Shown: positions 8,701-18,069, counted from the stretch's first letter. The stretch is 64,000 bases of DNA from CAVSWT01 sp963746735 (GCA_963746735.1 CAVVCO010000014.1:1-64000); one strand, 5' to 3'. Notes: generated by a model not told the origin, from the letters alone. Made by a program: numbers and translations.

Positions 8701-9872
8701 ATGAAAATGCTAAAAGTAATGTTTCCTCTGATAATGATAGTTGCTTTGTTTTATTTCTATTCTTGTAAAGACAATGATTCATTAACTGTTGAACCTGTAC
8801 AACAGACAGATGTTCTAGCAAAAAAACACAAAGATAAGGACACTGCTGTTGTTTCAGTTTTTGCTACTGGTTTAAATAATCCTCGCGGACTTAAGTTTGG
8901 CCCCGATGGATATCTTTATGTTGCTGAAGGGGGATTGGGCGGCAGCATGACTACAACCGAAACTCAGTGTGTACAAGTCCCTGGAGCTGGGCCTTATTCC
9001 GGTGGTTTCAATTCACGCATATCCAAAATAAGCCCTAAAGGCACACGGACAACAGTAATAGACGGTTTACCATCCAGCCAGACTAATCCACAATTAGGTT
9101 CATTGGTAAGTGGAGTAGCAGATATTGCTTTTATTCATGGGCGACTTTATGGTATAGAAGCCGGAGCTGGCTGCTCACATGGATTGGAAGGTACAGATAA
9201 TACAATATTCCGTAGTTAATCCAAATGGAACCAAAACAGACATAGCTAATCTCAGTGATTATCAGAAAGCTAATCCTGTTAAAAATCCCGAACCAGATGA
9301 TTTTGAACCAGACGGTACATGGTACAGTATGATAAGTGTACGAGGAATTCTATATTCAATAGAACCAAACCATGGTGAATTAGTAAAAGTTAATCCTTTC
9401 ACTGGCATATATGAGTAGTGTAACTGATGTATCGGCAAGTCAATTTGGCCACATAGTTCCAACATCGATGGATTATAAAGGTGAATTTTATATTGGTAAT
9501 CTTAGCACATTCCCGTCAATAAAAGGGAGCTCAAGAATTTATAAGGTTACACCAAGCGGGTAAGTTCAAAAAAGAGCAAGTGGACTAACTACTGTTCTTG
9601 GATTAGCATTTGATAAAAGAGAAATTAATGTACGCGTTAGAAATGTCTACTGCGCGGGTGACCCCACACCCAATACAGGCAAGATTGTGAGAATAGAATC
9701 ATCTGGTGCACAAAAAGATATAGTAGATCGATTTGTTTTTTCCTACATCAATGACAATGGGGACGGATGGAAATTTATATATTTCCAACAAAGGATTTGG
9801 ACCTTTGTTCCAGGGTTTGGCGAAATTCTAAAAGTTGAACTTAAAAACAAAAATGATCATGCACATAAATAA
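8701..9872 (+). pseudogene. Decayed ScyD/ScyE-like secreted beta-propeller protein
   Basis: Begins well: a GGAGG site, then a lipoprotein-like leader (LFYFYSC lipobox) and a ScyD/ScyE-like start (VSVFATGLNNPRGLKFGPDGYLYVAEGG). The frame breaks near 9213, where an extra A separates NTIFR from VNPNGTKT, and again near 9412 (FTGI / ISSVTDVSASQFGH). An in-frame TAA falls at about 9561. Further on the text is recognisable (TGKIVRIESSGAQKDIV, FVPGFGEILKVELKN) but interrupted by substitutions in conserved propeller turns. Unlike other split genes in the window, the damage is both indel and substitution, so I judge it a genuine pseudogene. ScyD-like proteins are exported NHL-type propellers of uncertain role. 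Confidence 0.75.
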
Positions 9873-10203
9873 TCTTAAAGCCGATAAATTTATTCAAACA
9901 AAGAAGATGATTTTAATGAAATGATCTAATATTTTGTAAATAAAAATACATACTACATATCATAAAAAATATATTAAAATATTGATAGAGGCTTTGCATT
10001 TATTCTAGCGCAAATGGACTATTGATTTTAATAATAAAAAATTTGATGTTCACCCCATCCATTTACATCTACTCCTTAAGGAAGAAATTCTTCCTGGAAA
10101 AATAATACCTATTTATGCCTTCTTAGGGCGTAGATGCAGTTCTCTTTAGAGTTCTGTATTTGCGTTTTTCTAATTAATAAATCAAAAACTTTGGGAGTAT
10201 GCC
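9873..10203 (+). other. 331-bp intergenic leader related to the one at about 11,980-12,166
   Basis: No gene. It shares blocks with the gap before the TonB-receptor pseudogene: ACTATTGATTTTAA near 10018, a CATCTAC...CCT...AAATTCTTCC stretch near 10063-10095, and AGTTCTGTATTT near 10150. The matching blocks are at about 11982, 12028-12060 and 12125. It ends with a GGGAG ribosome site before 10204. Conserved upstream regions of two exported-protein genes suggest shared control or an ancient duplication. Confidence 0.45.
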
Positions 10204-11253
10204 GTGAAATTTTCTATGATTTATCTTTTAATATGCCTTATAATATTCGTCGGTTTGTTGAAGGCACAGATACCAGAGACTCTCAGCTACCAGGGCACTT
10301 TGTTAAATGAAAGTGGGCAACCTGTAGCCAACGGTGATTATGCAATGACTTTCAGAATCTATGAAGTCTCCTCGGGAGGAAAGGCTATTTGGGAAGAATC
10401 CCAAAATATATCTGTAGCCAATGGTATTTTTAGTGCAGTTCTTGGTAGTAATAATCCCCTTAATATTTCTTTTGAACATCCTTATTGGCTTGGTGTTACT
10501 ATTGCCGGTGAACCCGAAATGCAAACGCGTATTGAATTAACTTCTTCGGCTTATAGCATGAATACCAGACAGCTAAAAGGCAAATCCAATATATTTACCG
10601 GAAACGGCAACGTAGGTATTGGTACTATTAATCCTCAAGAAAAACTGGAAGTTGCCGGAACAATACGATCTACCTCCGGTGGTTTTAAATTTCCAGACGG
10701 CAGCGTACAAACAACTGCCGCTACTGGCAATGATTCGGGGGATAACCTTGGTAACCACACGGCAACGCAAGACTTGAACTTAAACGGGCATAATCTAATT
10801 AACGGAAATATCATTAATGGGCAGGATCTAAATATCCAAAGTGTTACAAATCTATCAGAAGTATCAGGAATAGATTTGAATTTACAAAGTTCGCGAAACA
10901 CGGAATTAGTATCAGGACAAGATTTGAATATACAAGGCCAGCGAAACATGGAATTGGTGTCCGGAAAAGATCTGAGTATGCTAAGTGCTAACAAACTGTC
11001 ATTAGAATCCGGACAAGATTTGAATATGCAAAGCAATCTGAATATGGGAATAGCATCAGGCAAAGATGTGAATATAGGTGTTGGAAGTAAACTCACCATA
11101 AACGCAGCTGATACAATAACTATAAAATGCGGTGATGCATCAATTACGTTGACGAAAGATGGTGCTGTTACAATAAAAGGTTTGAATATTTTGATTGAGG
11201 CTTATAATCATGTCGTGATAAAAGAAGGTAGTGTTGGATTAATAAAGAAATAA
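10204..11253 (+). CDS. Exported tail-fibre/VgrG-like beta-helix protein
   Basis: 349 residues with a signal peptide (LLICLIIFVGLLKAQ). Residues 25-120 form a domain seen at the start of many FCB surface proteins (LSYQGTLLNESGQPVANGDYAMTF...). Next comes a phage-tail-fibre-like motif, GNVGIGTINPQEKLEVAGTI and FPDGSVQTTAA. Residues 204-299 are six exact 16-residue repeats of the type VSGQDLNIQ(x)7. Residues 300-330 (ITIKCGDASITLTKDG) closely resemble the C-terminal spike of type VI secretion VgrG proteins. It is intact, in a neighbourhood of dead genes. No other T6SS or phage gene is present, so it is best read as a cell-surface beta-helix/spike protein; the role is unknown. Confidence 0.72.
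   Translation: MKFSMIYLLICLIIFVGLLKAQIPETLSYQGTLLNESGQPVANGDYAMTFRIYEVSSGGKAIWEESQNISVANGIFSAVLGSNNPLNISFEHPYWLGVTIAGEPEMQTRIELTSSAYSMNTRQLKGKSNIFTGNGNVGIGTINPQEKLEVAGTIRSTSGGFKFPDGSVQTTAATGNDSGDNLGNHTATQDLNLNGHNLINGNIINGQDLNIQSVTNLSEVSGIDLNLQSSRNTELVSGQDLNIQGQRNMELVSGKDLSMLSANKLSLESGQDLNMQSNLNMGIASGKDVNIGVGSKLTINAADTITIKCGDASITLTKDGAVTIKGLNILIEAYNHVVIKEGSVGLIKK
10813..11100 (+). repeat. Six tandem 16-residue beta-helix repeats
   Basis: The units begin at residues 204, 220, 236, 252, 268 and 284 and share S-G-x-D-(L/V)-N-(I/L/M)-Q in the first half and a polar turn plus (E/S/T)-(L/I) in the second. A 16-residue period made of two octads is the geometry of gp5/VgrG triple-stranded beta-helices. 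DNA similarity between units is moderate, so the expansion is not recent. Confidence 0.7.
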
Positions 11254-11352
11254 CACTCAAGATTGTCTAAGAAAAAGTTCAAATAAAATTTAGAAACAAG
11301 TTAATAAACCAAAACTGGTAAGGTAGATTGATACAGATTCTTTGGAGTAAAA

Positions 11353-11905
11353 ATGCATAAACAAATCAATATTATTATCATGAGTATTATTTTTGCCATT
11401 TTATTAATTGAAGTATTAGAGGCATCAAATTAAAATAAGTCACGATGTATTTAGCAATGGGATAGGAAATTTAACTGGCAGCAGTCAGAATATACATAGC
11501 ACAATAGGTCAGACTCTAACCGGAATTTATAAAAACCAGAAATACACTTCGGAAGTTGGTTTCTATTATGCAGCTTAATAGGTGGTAACAGGAGTGACAG
11601 ATCAACAAGAACATTTAAAAGTAATATTTGAAATGTATAAAAAGTATCCTAATCGATTTAATCCAACAACAACAATAAAATATTCAATTCCAGCCTCCCT
11701 AAATATCTCCCAAGGAATGACTTTAACACAATTAAAAATCTTTGATATACTTGGAAGAAAAGTTGCAACTTTAGTTAATGAAACAAAAGACCCTGGTAAT
11801 TAAGAAGTAAACTTTAATGCAAGAAATCTTGCAAGCAGATTTTATTTCTATAGACTACGGGCAGGTGTTTTATATCGAACAAAGAAGATAATATTTATGA
11901 AATAA
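11353..11905 (+). pseudogene. Decayed T9SS-sorted surface protein
   Basis: Starts MHKQINIIIMSIIFAILL, an export leader, and hits a stop at about 11430. In the same or shifted frames one can read HDVFSNGIGNLTGSSQNIHSTIGQTL, TSEVGFYYAA, VVTGVTDQQEHL, and a worn type A sorting domain (YPNRFNPTTTIKYSIPASLN ... VATLVNETKDPGN, stop, EVNFNARNLAS ... KKIIFMK). NPF has become NRF, and the usual Tyr after GN is a stop. This is real decay, not just indels. The intact version would be a small T9SS cargo. It ends at 11905, just before a degraded terminator. Confidence 0.75.
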
Positions 11906-11927
11906 TATTTATTATAACAAACAATTA

Positions 11928-11965
11928 AACCTCTATTATTTAAAATTTTATCAAAGGTTTTTTTA
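11928..11965 (+). terminator. Degraded copy of the AACCTCT-type terminator
   Basis: AACCTCT (11928-11934) faces AAAGGTT (11953-11959) instead of AGAGGTT, so one stem pair is lost, yet the T-run remains. The decay matches that of the gene it follows. Confidence 0.5.
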
Positions 11966-12166
11966 TAATATTAAAAAATAACTATTGATTTTAAATAAAA
12001 ATTAATTGATTTTATTTTCGTTCATATCATCTACACCTATTAGGTAAATAAATTCTTCCCATCTATTGACGATTTTATATTTTAAGCTCAATCTCTAAAG
12101 GTTTGTATTTATTTCTTTTGATGAAGTTCTGTATTTACATTTAATTTCATATAGTTGATTAATTTT

Positions 12167-14829
12167 ATGAAAAAAAAATTATACTTTGCATTTCTATTAG
12201 TAACAGTGCAATAGTGTATTATTATAGCTCAGAATATTACAGGTGATATTGAAGGAAATGTGGTTGACAGTACCAATTCATCGCTAAGTGGGGTCAATAT
12301 TTCGCTAGAAAGTAAAGATATTTAGGGCATACTAGGTACAGCTTCCGATGATAGAGGATATTTTAAAATTATGAATTTGCCTGTAAGTGACTATAAAGTT
12401 AAAATAAGTTCGATCGGGTATCAAATATTAATGTTTCAAAATGTTAAAGTACAACTTGAAAGGACAACATATCTTGGCAAGATTCAGTTAAATTCTCAAA
12501 ACGTAAATTTGCATGAACTTATAGTTTCAGGAGAACGAAGCGGTATTGATCTTAATTCAACCTTATATGGTTCTAATTTACAATAGAAAGATTTTGAAAA
12601 TTTACCTATAGATAGAAAATAACAAAGTATGATTTCTTTGCTTCTTCAATCAAACACAAGCTATTATGGAGATGGTGTTAATATTGGCGAGGGCAGCTGG
12701 GTTTGAGAATAAGTATTTTGTAGAAGGTGTCGAAGTTACAGATACACTTATTGGTGTCAGCAGTACTAATCTTCTATATAATTTTATTAAGGAAGTAGAA
12801 GTAAAAGACGGAGGTTATGAAGCTGAATTTCAAAGTGCTTTGGGTGGAGTTGTAAATGTTATAACTAATTCAGGTACAAATGAATTTCATGGTTCATTTT
12901 TCGGGTTTTATGCAGGAAATGGTTTTGCCGCTAATAAGGAATTCGGTCTACTTAAACCTACTAAGGGTAATTTTTAAGATTATGATGACGGTTTTAGACT
13001 TGGCGGATCTATACTACAAGATAAACTTTGGTTCTTTAAGGTTTATAATATTATTTTTTTAAATAATGAAGTTTTTATTTTAAAATTAGGTATTGGGGTA
13101 TATAGTTTTATAAGATATTTTTTTGTTGTTAAATTAGATTGGTTTGTATTATTTTAAATGAAATTTAATATAATATTAATTGGAGATATAGTTTAAAGAA
13201 AAGTTGTATGTAGAAATATTTTAATTTTGTTAGTAGGTTTAGAAAATACTGATTTTTATTTGTAGGATATTAATGAAGGAGGTTTTAACTTTTTTTTAAA
13301 GTGTATACTTTTATTAGTAAAATTTTTTTATTTAGGGATTAATTTGTGTAGTTGTTAGATATGATAAAGGAGAATTATAGAGCGAAAGATGAAACGAAGT
13401 ATATTTTGAAGATTTGACTAATAATATTATTAACTGGGGAGGTATTGTAAAAAGTAACTGGGATTCTTTCATGTATATTAATATTTTGAAGGTTAATGTT
13501 ACTTTTTTAATAAATGATTATATAATTAATGTATGTGTATAATATAAGGTTGATGTGATATATAATAACTATAATAATTATTTAATTATAAAATATAATG
13601 ATATTATTTATGTAGAAAGTATTGGTAAAGGTTTTTAAATAGTAAGTTAGTGTTTATTTTTTGTTTTTGTTAAGGACTTATGTAAAATTTTTAGTGTTTT
13701 TAGAGTTTTTGTTGGAATTAGATGTGATGTGTAGTATATTATTGGGTTTAATTTGTATTGTTTTTTAATGTTACGTTTTTTTTGTAGTTAAGATTAGGTA
13801 TTATATTTATTTTTGATAAAAATGGTAGAAATAAAATTTTTGTTTTTTATAGAAGTTACTCTCAGGATTTCGTATTATTTTAATTGATAGGACTTTATTT
13901 AGATTAAGGTTATATTTATAATATTATTTATAAATAGGATTTTTTGATAAATAAAAGTGTTGTGTATATTGTTTACATAAGTCAGGTAATTTTCTCAGAA
14001 TTTAAACCTCTGAAGGGATAATATTTTGATGAATTTAACCTTAGGTTATGAAAGATTTCTTGGAAAAAATATTGATTTTACTATTTAAGGAATATAAAGA
14101 AAATTGCTTGAAGGAATTGATAATGGTTATGTATATGATGAATTTAATAATTAATGTGTTTTGATATGTGGAAATTTGTGATTTGTGATATTTAATATTT
14201 TTTTATGATTGAAATGTGACTATAAAGTTTTAATATTTATTATTGTATAGTATAATTAGGAGTACTTTAATTTTTAAGTTTTATATGTTATTTTAAGGAA
14301 TTATGGTAATTATGAAGGTTTATTTGATGTATTTAATTATATTGAATTTTTTAATAGTAATTTGTAATTTGATAACTTTTTTTTTACGTATGTAAATATA
14401 ATATGATTTTTATTTAATGATGTGATAAATTTATTTAAAATTTTTGGGTTATATATTTTTTTATTTGTATTAATTATTGGAATAACTTTTATGTTATAAA
14501 GTGGAACTTTATTGAGTGATTTGTGTAATACTGAAATTGTTGTTATTTTATTTTTTTCTTAATGAGGATGTTTTGGAAGAACATTTTCACTATGTGATTT
14601 GAATGTAAGAATTATATATCTGTTGTTATTATTTAAAAAAGGAAATGAATGTTTAATATTGTATATATTTTATATAGTAAGTAAACAAAAGCAGGTTGAT
14701 ATAAATCAGTTTTATTACTTGTGTGTATATTATAATATGAATTTTGGCATTCTTAATTCTGATTATGGAAAGGCATATAGATATCAGCAATCTATGTCAG
14801 TTAGCTTAGGAATGGAAGTTTCTTTTTAA
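12167..14829 (+). pseudogene. Decayed TonB-dependent outer-membrane receptor
   Basis: Start ATG 12167 (MKKKLYFAFLLVTVQ, then TAG). The order of a carboxypeptidase-regulatory-like/TonB receptor is readable. Residues from about 12240 form the CarboxypepD_reg-like domain (TASDDRGYFKIMNLPVSDYKVKISSIGYQ). About 12590-12960 is the plug (ENKYFVEGVEVTD, EVKDGGYEAEFQSALGGVVNVITNSGTNEFHGS). From about 12980 to 14829 is the barrel, ending DYGKAYRYQQSMSVSLGMEVSF. More than twenty in-frame stops occur, most being TAA, TAG or TGA where the family has Gln or Arg. Frame is lost near 12700 and 14043, yet is otherwise kept over long stretches. The barrel part lies in a C-depleted tract. No function is possible. 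Confidence 0.8.
13036..14583 (+). other. Cytosine-depleted, C-to-T-type mutated tract
   Basis: Counting by eye, lines 13021-14580 (1,560 bases) contain about 41 C, roughly 2.6 percent, while G stays near 16 percent. The immediately preceding part of the same gene has about 12 percent C, and the C content recovers after about 14,690. Within it the barrel reading frame is still followable, and deviations from expected receptor residues are mostly Gln to stop, Pro to Leu, Ser to Leu/Phe, Thr to Ile, His to Tyr and Ala to Val. All of these are C-to-T on this strand. A few G-to-T changes (Trp to Cys) also occur. Confidence 0.75.
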
Positions 14830-14832
14830 AAT

Positions 14833-15453
14833 ATGCAAGTAATTATTTCAAAATATCATCTAAAAAATTTGATCAAAAGAAGAACTATATTCCTAATATT
14901 ACTTTTTCTTCTGAATTCACTTTTTAGCAATAATCTTTATGCACAATATACCAATCTAAAATTTGAACACTTTAAAATAGAAGATGGTGTAGTACCTTTA
15001 GTTCCTTGCCTTATGCAAGACAGGACAGGATATATCTGGGCGGGCATTTATTGGGGAATAATCAGATATGATGGAAATTCATTCAAAGCTTACGTACCAA
15101 ATCATGCAAAACTTAAGGATTCAACCGATTTAATAGGGGCAACTAATGTATATGTTCAGGCAATGTGTGAAGACAATGATGGCAATATATGGGTAGGCCA
15201 TACAATGGGGATTGAAAGGTTTGATCCGATTACAGAAAATTTTAAACATTATGTTCTAAATCCCTCTATGCCATTGAGTGATTGGAGTAACCACGTTCTT
15301 GCTTTGTGTATAGATCATAAAGGAAATTTATGGGTAGGAAGTGGCAGCGGATTGTATTTGTTTGATAGAACTACAGAGAAGTTCAAAAGATATCTTCACG
15401 ACAGCACTGATACAAATAGTATTGTTCAGAATTCGATTAAATGCCATTTATGA
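14833..15453 (+). CDS. HTCS 2, part 1: signal segment and first propeller blades
   Basis: First piece of a second hybrid two-component sensor (14833-18972), paralogous to HTCS 1. A cationic N-terminus and hydrophobic segment (RRTIFLILLFLLNSLFSNNLYAQ) export it. Reg_prop blades follow (RTGYIWAGIYWGIIRYDG, NDGNIWVGHTMGIERFD, HKGNLWVGSGSGLYLFD). The frame changes near 15437 (NSIKC / LNAIYEDRSGN). The start lies only 3 bp after the TonB pseudogene stop, so this gene may once have been co-transcribed with that receptor. Sensor/receptor pairing of this kind is typical of polysaccharide-type loci. Confidence 0.83.
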   Translation: MQVIISKYHLKNLIKRRTIFLILLFLLNSLFSNNLYAQYTNLKFEHFKIEDGVVPLVPCLMQDRTGYIWAGIYWGIIRYDGNSFKAYVPNHAKLKDSTDLIGATNVYVQAMCEDNDGNIWVGHTMGIERFDPITENFKHYVLNPSMPLSDWSNHVLALCIDHKGNLWVGSGSGLYLFDRTTEKFKRYLHDSTDTNSIVQNSIKCHL

Positions 15454-15652
15454 AGACAGATCTGGAAATTTATGGTTTGGTACAGGCGGAGGTTTAGATA
15501 AGCTCGATAGTTCCGGCAAGAAATTCATTCACTATTGGACAGCTCCGAAGAATTCTGACACTTGGGGATCTATGTATTGGATAATGAGTATTTTTGAAGA
15601 CAGAAGATGGAACAATCTGGTTAGGAACGCAGAATGGTTTGGTAGAATTTGA
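15341..15652 (+). CDS. HTCS 2, part 2: propeller blade fragment
   Basis: Only about residues 34-90 are meaningful: AIYEDRSGNLWFGTGGGLDKLDSSGKKFIHYW continues the propeller of the preceding ORF after a one-base frame change near 15437. The useful reading ends near 15605, where IFEDR passes to DGTIWLGTQNGLVEF in the next ORF. It is not a gene on its own. Confidence 0.7.
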   Translation: MAADCICLIELQRSSKDIFTTALIQIVLFRIRLNAIYEDRSGNLWFGTGGGLDKLDSSGKKFIHYWTAPKNSDTWGSMYWIMSIFEDRRWNNLVRNAEWFGRI

Positions 15653-17753
15653 TAAGACGAAACGTTCATTCATTACTTATAAAAATATTCCAAACAACTC
15701 TAAAAGTCTCGGTAATAATAGTATAAATTCCATTTGCCAGGATAAAAATGGTTTTATTTGGATATCTACAGATGAAGGGCTAGACATTTTCGATAATGAA
15801 ACTAAAAAGTTTGCTCATTATAAGCTTGATGAATCTGATCCTTCCAGCATAAGCAGCAATATTGCTCAAATTTTGGTGGACCGTTCAGGAACTATTTGGA
15901 TTGGTTCACGCGGAGGTGGATTGAATAAGTGCATTCCTCCAAATCCTTATAATAAAGATTATCCTTTCGAAGGGTATTCTAATAGAAACAATTGTTTAGT
16001 TGAAGATCTGAGTGGAAAAATCTGGATTGGAACAAATAGTGGCCTGATAAGTTTTGATCCTAAAAAAGAAACTTTTAAGAAAGAAAACAGCGATATGTTT
16101 TTAGACTGTATGAATATAGATAGTTCTGGAACAATTTGGGTAAGCAGCGGGCCGGGTAATTTCTTTTATAAAAAAAACAAAGGAAATGCCTTTAACCATT
16201 TTTATATTAGTAAAACTTCTAATGAAGAAATTCTTAGTATTCGTAACAGCAGAGATGGTAATATGTGGGTTGGAACCGCAAGCGGGCAAGTTTTTAAATT
16301 AAATATTCATACAAGAGAAGCCGAAAAAATATTGCAATATAATCATGCAATAGTTCAAGTTTATGAAGATAAAAATGGCTTATTGTGGCTTGGAACTAAT
16401 GATGCTGGAGCATTAAGATATAATCCTGAAACAAAGAGCAGTACAAGTTTTACATCTAATCCGAATGATACTCTGACACTTTCCGGAAATGACGTATATG
16501 ATTTTTGCGAAGATGGGGCTGAAAACCTATGGATTATTACAAATGCTAACATTAATAAGTTCGACAAAAAATTACAAAAATTTGTACGAATGTTTGACAA
16601 GGAGGGTTTTAAAGGAGATGCTTTAAGTATGGCTGCTGATGAGCATGGAAATTTATGGCTTTGCAACATAGATGGGTTTATAAAATACAATCCCATAAAT
16701 AAACAGCATAAGCTTTATAGCGAAATAAAGGTAGGATACATATTCAGGGGACGAAAAGGAGAATTGTACGTAATGACAGCTCCGTTTTTTAAAGAAAAAC
16801 AAAAATTGATTATAGTAAATCCTGATCACTTACAAAATAATTCATTTATGCCTCCTATTGTGATTACTTCATTTAAAAAGTTTGAGAAATCTTATCCATT
16901 TGGAAATGAAATAAAATTATCTTACAGCGAAAATTTTATTTCTTTTGAATTCTCTGCCCTAAGCTACATTCAATCCGAAAAAAATCAATATGCATATAAA
17001 ATGGAAGGGATAGATAATTATTGGGTTTATTCAGGAACAAGACGATATGCTTCTTATCCTAACTTGTCTCCCGGGAAATATATTTTCAGAGTTAAAGGCT
17101 CAAATAATGATGGAGTCTGGAATGAAAAAGGGACTTCAATTGCAATTATCATTTCACCGCCATGGTGGAAAACCTGGTGGGCTTATAGTTCTTATGCTTT
17201 TATTTTCATTTTTGCATTATTGGGGATAAGAAAATATGAATTGAACAGGCTGAAATTAAAAGACAAAGTTAAAATGGATGAAGCTGTTCTGAAAGAAAGA
17301 GAAGAAACTGATAAAATGAAATCAAGATTCTTTGCAAATATTTCTCATGAGTTTAGAACTCCGCTTACATTAATTCTTGGCCCAGCAGAAAAAATAAGTT
17401 CCAAAACATCTGACAATATAGTTAAGGATGCAAACATTATTAAAAGAAACTCGAGGAAGCTGCTTCAATTAATAAATCAGTTATTGGATCTTTCAAAACT
17501 TGAAGCAGGTAAACTTAAGCTTGAAGCTGCAAAAGGAAATATTGTTTCATTTGTAAAAGGAGCAGCATTATCATTTGAATCATTAGCTGAATCCAAAGAT
17601 ATTACATTAAAACTGCTTCCGGAAAAAGAGTATATTGAATTATATTTTGACAAAGATAAGATGATGAAGATATTGACAAACATTTTATCTAATGCCTTTA
17701 AGTTTACTCCAGAGGAAGGAACAATAATAGTTTCTATAACCGAGCGTTCATGA
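15594..17753 (+). CDS. HTCS 2, part 3: propeller, Y_Y_Y, membrane helix, HisKA, HATPase start
   Basis: Main body of HTCS 2. Further Reg_prop blades (about residues 1-390) lead to a Y_Y_Y domain (YAYKMEGIDNYWVYSGTRR ... VKGSNNDGVWNEKG), a transmembrane helix after SPPWWKTWW (SSYAFIFIFALLGI), and the H-box FFANISHEFRTPLTLILGPAEK with the phospho-acceptor His. Then come the dimerisation helix QLINQLLDLSKLEAGKLKLEA and the HATPase N-box (LTNILSNAFKFTPEEG). It stops at ITERS, precisely where HTCS 1 carries the 67-bp palindromic insert. Worn element sequence (CCCGGAATGACA) follows here and has broken the frame. The N-terminal ATG is internal. Confidence 0.86.
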   Translation: MKTEDGTIWLGTQNGLVEFDKTKRSFITYKNIPNNSKSLGNNSINSICQDKNGFIWISTDEGLDIFDNETKKFAHYKLDESDPSSISSNIAQILVDRSGTIWIGSRGGGLNKCIPPNPYNKDYPFEGYSNRNNCLVEDLSGKIWIGTNSGLISFDPKKETFKKENSDMFLDCMNIDSSGTIWVSSGPGNFFYKKNKGNAFNHFYISKTSNEEILSIRNSRDGNMWVGTASGQVFKLNIHTREAEKILQYNHAIVQVYEDKNGLLWLGTNDAGALRYNPETKSSTSFTSNPNDTLTLSGNDVYDFCEDGAENLWIITNANINKFDKKLQKFVRMFDKEGFKGDALSMAADEHGNLWLCNIDGFIKYNPINKQHKLYSEIKVGYIFRGRKGELYVMTAPFFKEKQKLIIVNPDHLQNNSFMPPIVITSFKKFEKSYPFGNEIKLSYSENFISFEFSALSYIQSEKNQYAYKMEGIDNYWVYSGTRRYASYPNLSPGKYIFRVKGSNNDGVWNEKGTSIAIIISPPWWKTWWAYSSYAFIFIFALLGIRKYELNRLKLKDKVKMDEAVLKEREETDKMKSRFFANISHEFRTPLTLILGPAEKISSKTSDNIVKDANIIKRNSRKLLQLINQLLDLSKLEAGKLKLEAAKGNIVSFVKGAALSFESLAESKDITLKLLPEKEYIELYFDKDKMMKILTNILSNAFKFTPEEGTIIVSITERS

Positions 17754-17792
17754 ATTTATTAGCCTTTCAAGTCAATCCCGGAATGACAATAT
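17744..17792. repeat. Worn palindromic element at the homologous position in HTCS 2
   Basis: The stretch between ITERS and NEFVQIKIRDTG contains TTTCAAGTCAATCCCGG and AATGACA, the right-hand end of the TGTCAT-type dispersed element. It sits at the same place between the same two HATPase strands as the 67-bp element in HTCS 1. Here it carries a stop and a frame change. Confidence 0.5.
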
Positions 17793-18069
17793 GAACGAGT
17801 TTGTCCAAATAAAAATAAGAGATACAGGGATCGGGATTGCAAAGGAAGAAATACCCAAACTTTTTGACAGATTTTATCAGGTAGATAGTTCATTAACAAG
17901 GGAATATGAAGGAACAGGAATAGGATTGGCTCTTACAAAAGAACTTGTAGAGCTTCATCAAGGTAAAATTTATGCTGAAAGTGAACAAGGTGATTCAAAT
18001 AATGACAAGCCTAGGCTGGACGGAATTTACATTATTATTCCCTATGGGAAAAGATCATTTAAAGATTAA
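17791..18069 (+). CDS. HTCS 2, part 4: HATPase G1/F/G2 motifs
   Basis: Continues the ATP-binding domain: FVQIKIRDTGIGIAKEEIPKLFDRFYQVDSSLTREYEGTGIGLALTKELVELHQGKI, with G1, F and G2 boxes intact, ending TIIPYGKRSFKD. It is one protein with the flanking pieces; the ATG is internal. A frame disturbance at 18070-18117 coincides with a further element-like stretch (GTCATTCTGAAAGAAG...), at the same HATPase-to-receiver linker where HTCS 1 is also disturbed. Confidence 0.8.
   Translation: MNEFVQIKIRDTGIGIAKEEIPKLFDRFYQVDSSLTREYEGTGIGLALTKELVELHQGKIYAESEQGDSNNDKPRLDGIYIIIPYGKRSFKD

Noticed and set aside
10204..11253. Prophage or T6SS locus
   Set aside because: Only one spike-like protein is present and it carries a Sec signal peptide. 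No sheath, tube, baseplate, capsid or integrase is seen.
13036..14583. Diversity-generating retroelement variable region
   Set aside because: Those mutate adenines from a template repeat and need a reverse transcriptase. Here C is lost, A is not, and no reverse transcriptase or template repeat is visible.
14599..14829. Separate 76-residue gene
   Set aside because: It is the last in-frame segment of the TonB receptor pseudogene (ends GKAYRYQQSMSVSLGMEVSF), not an independent gene.
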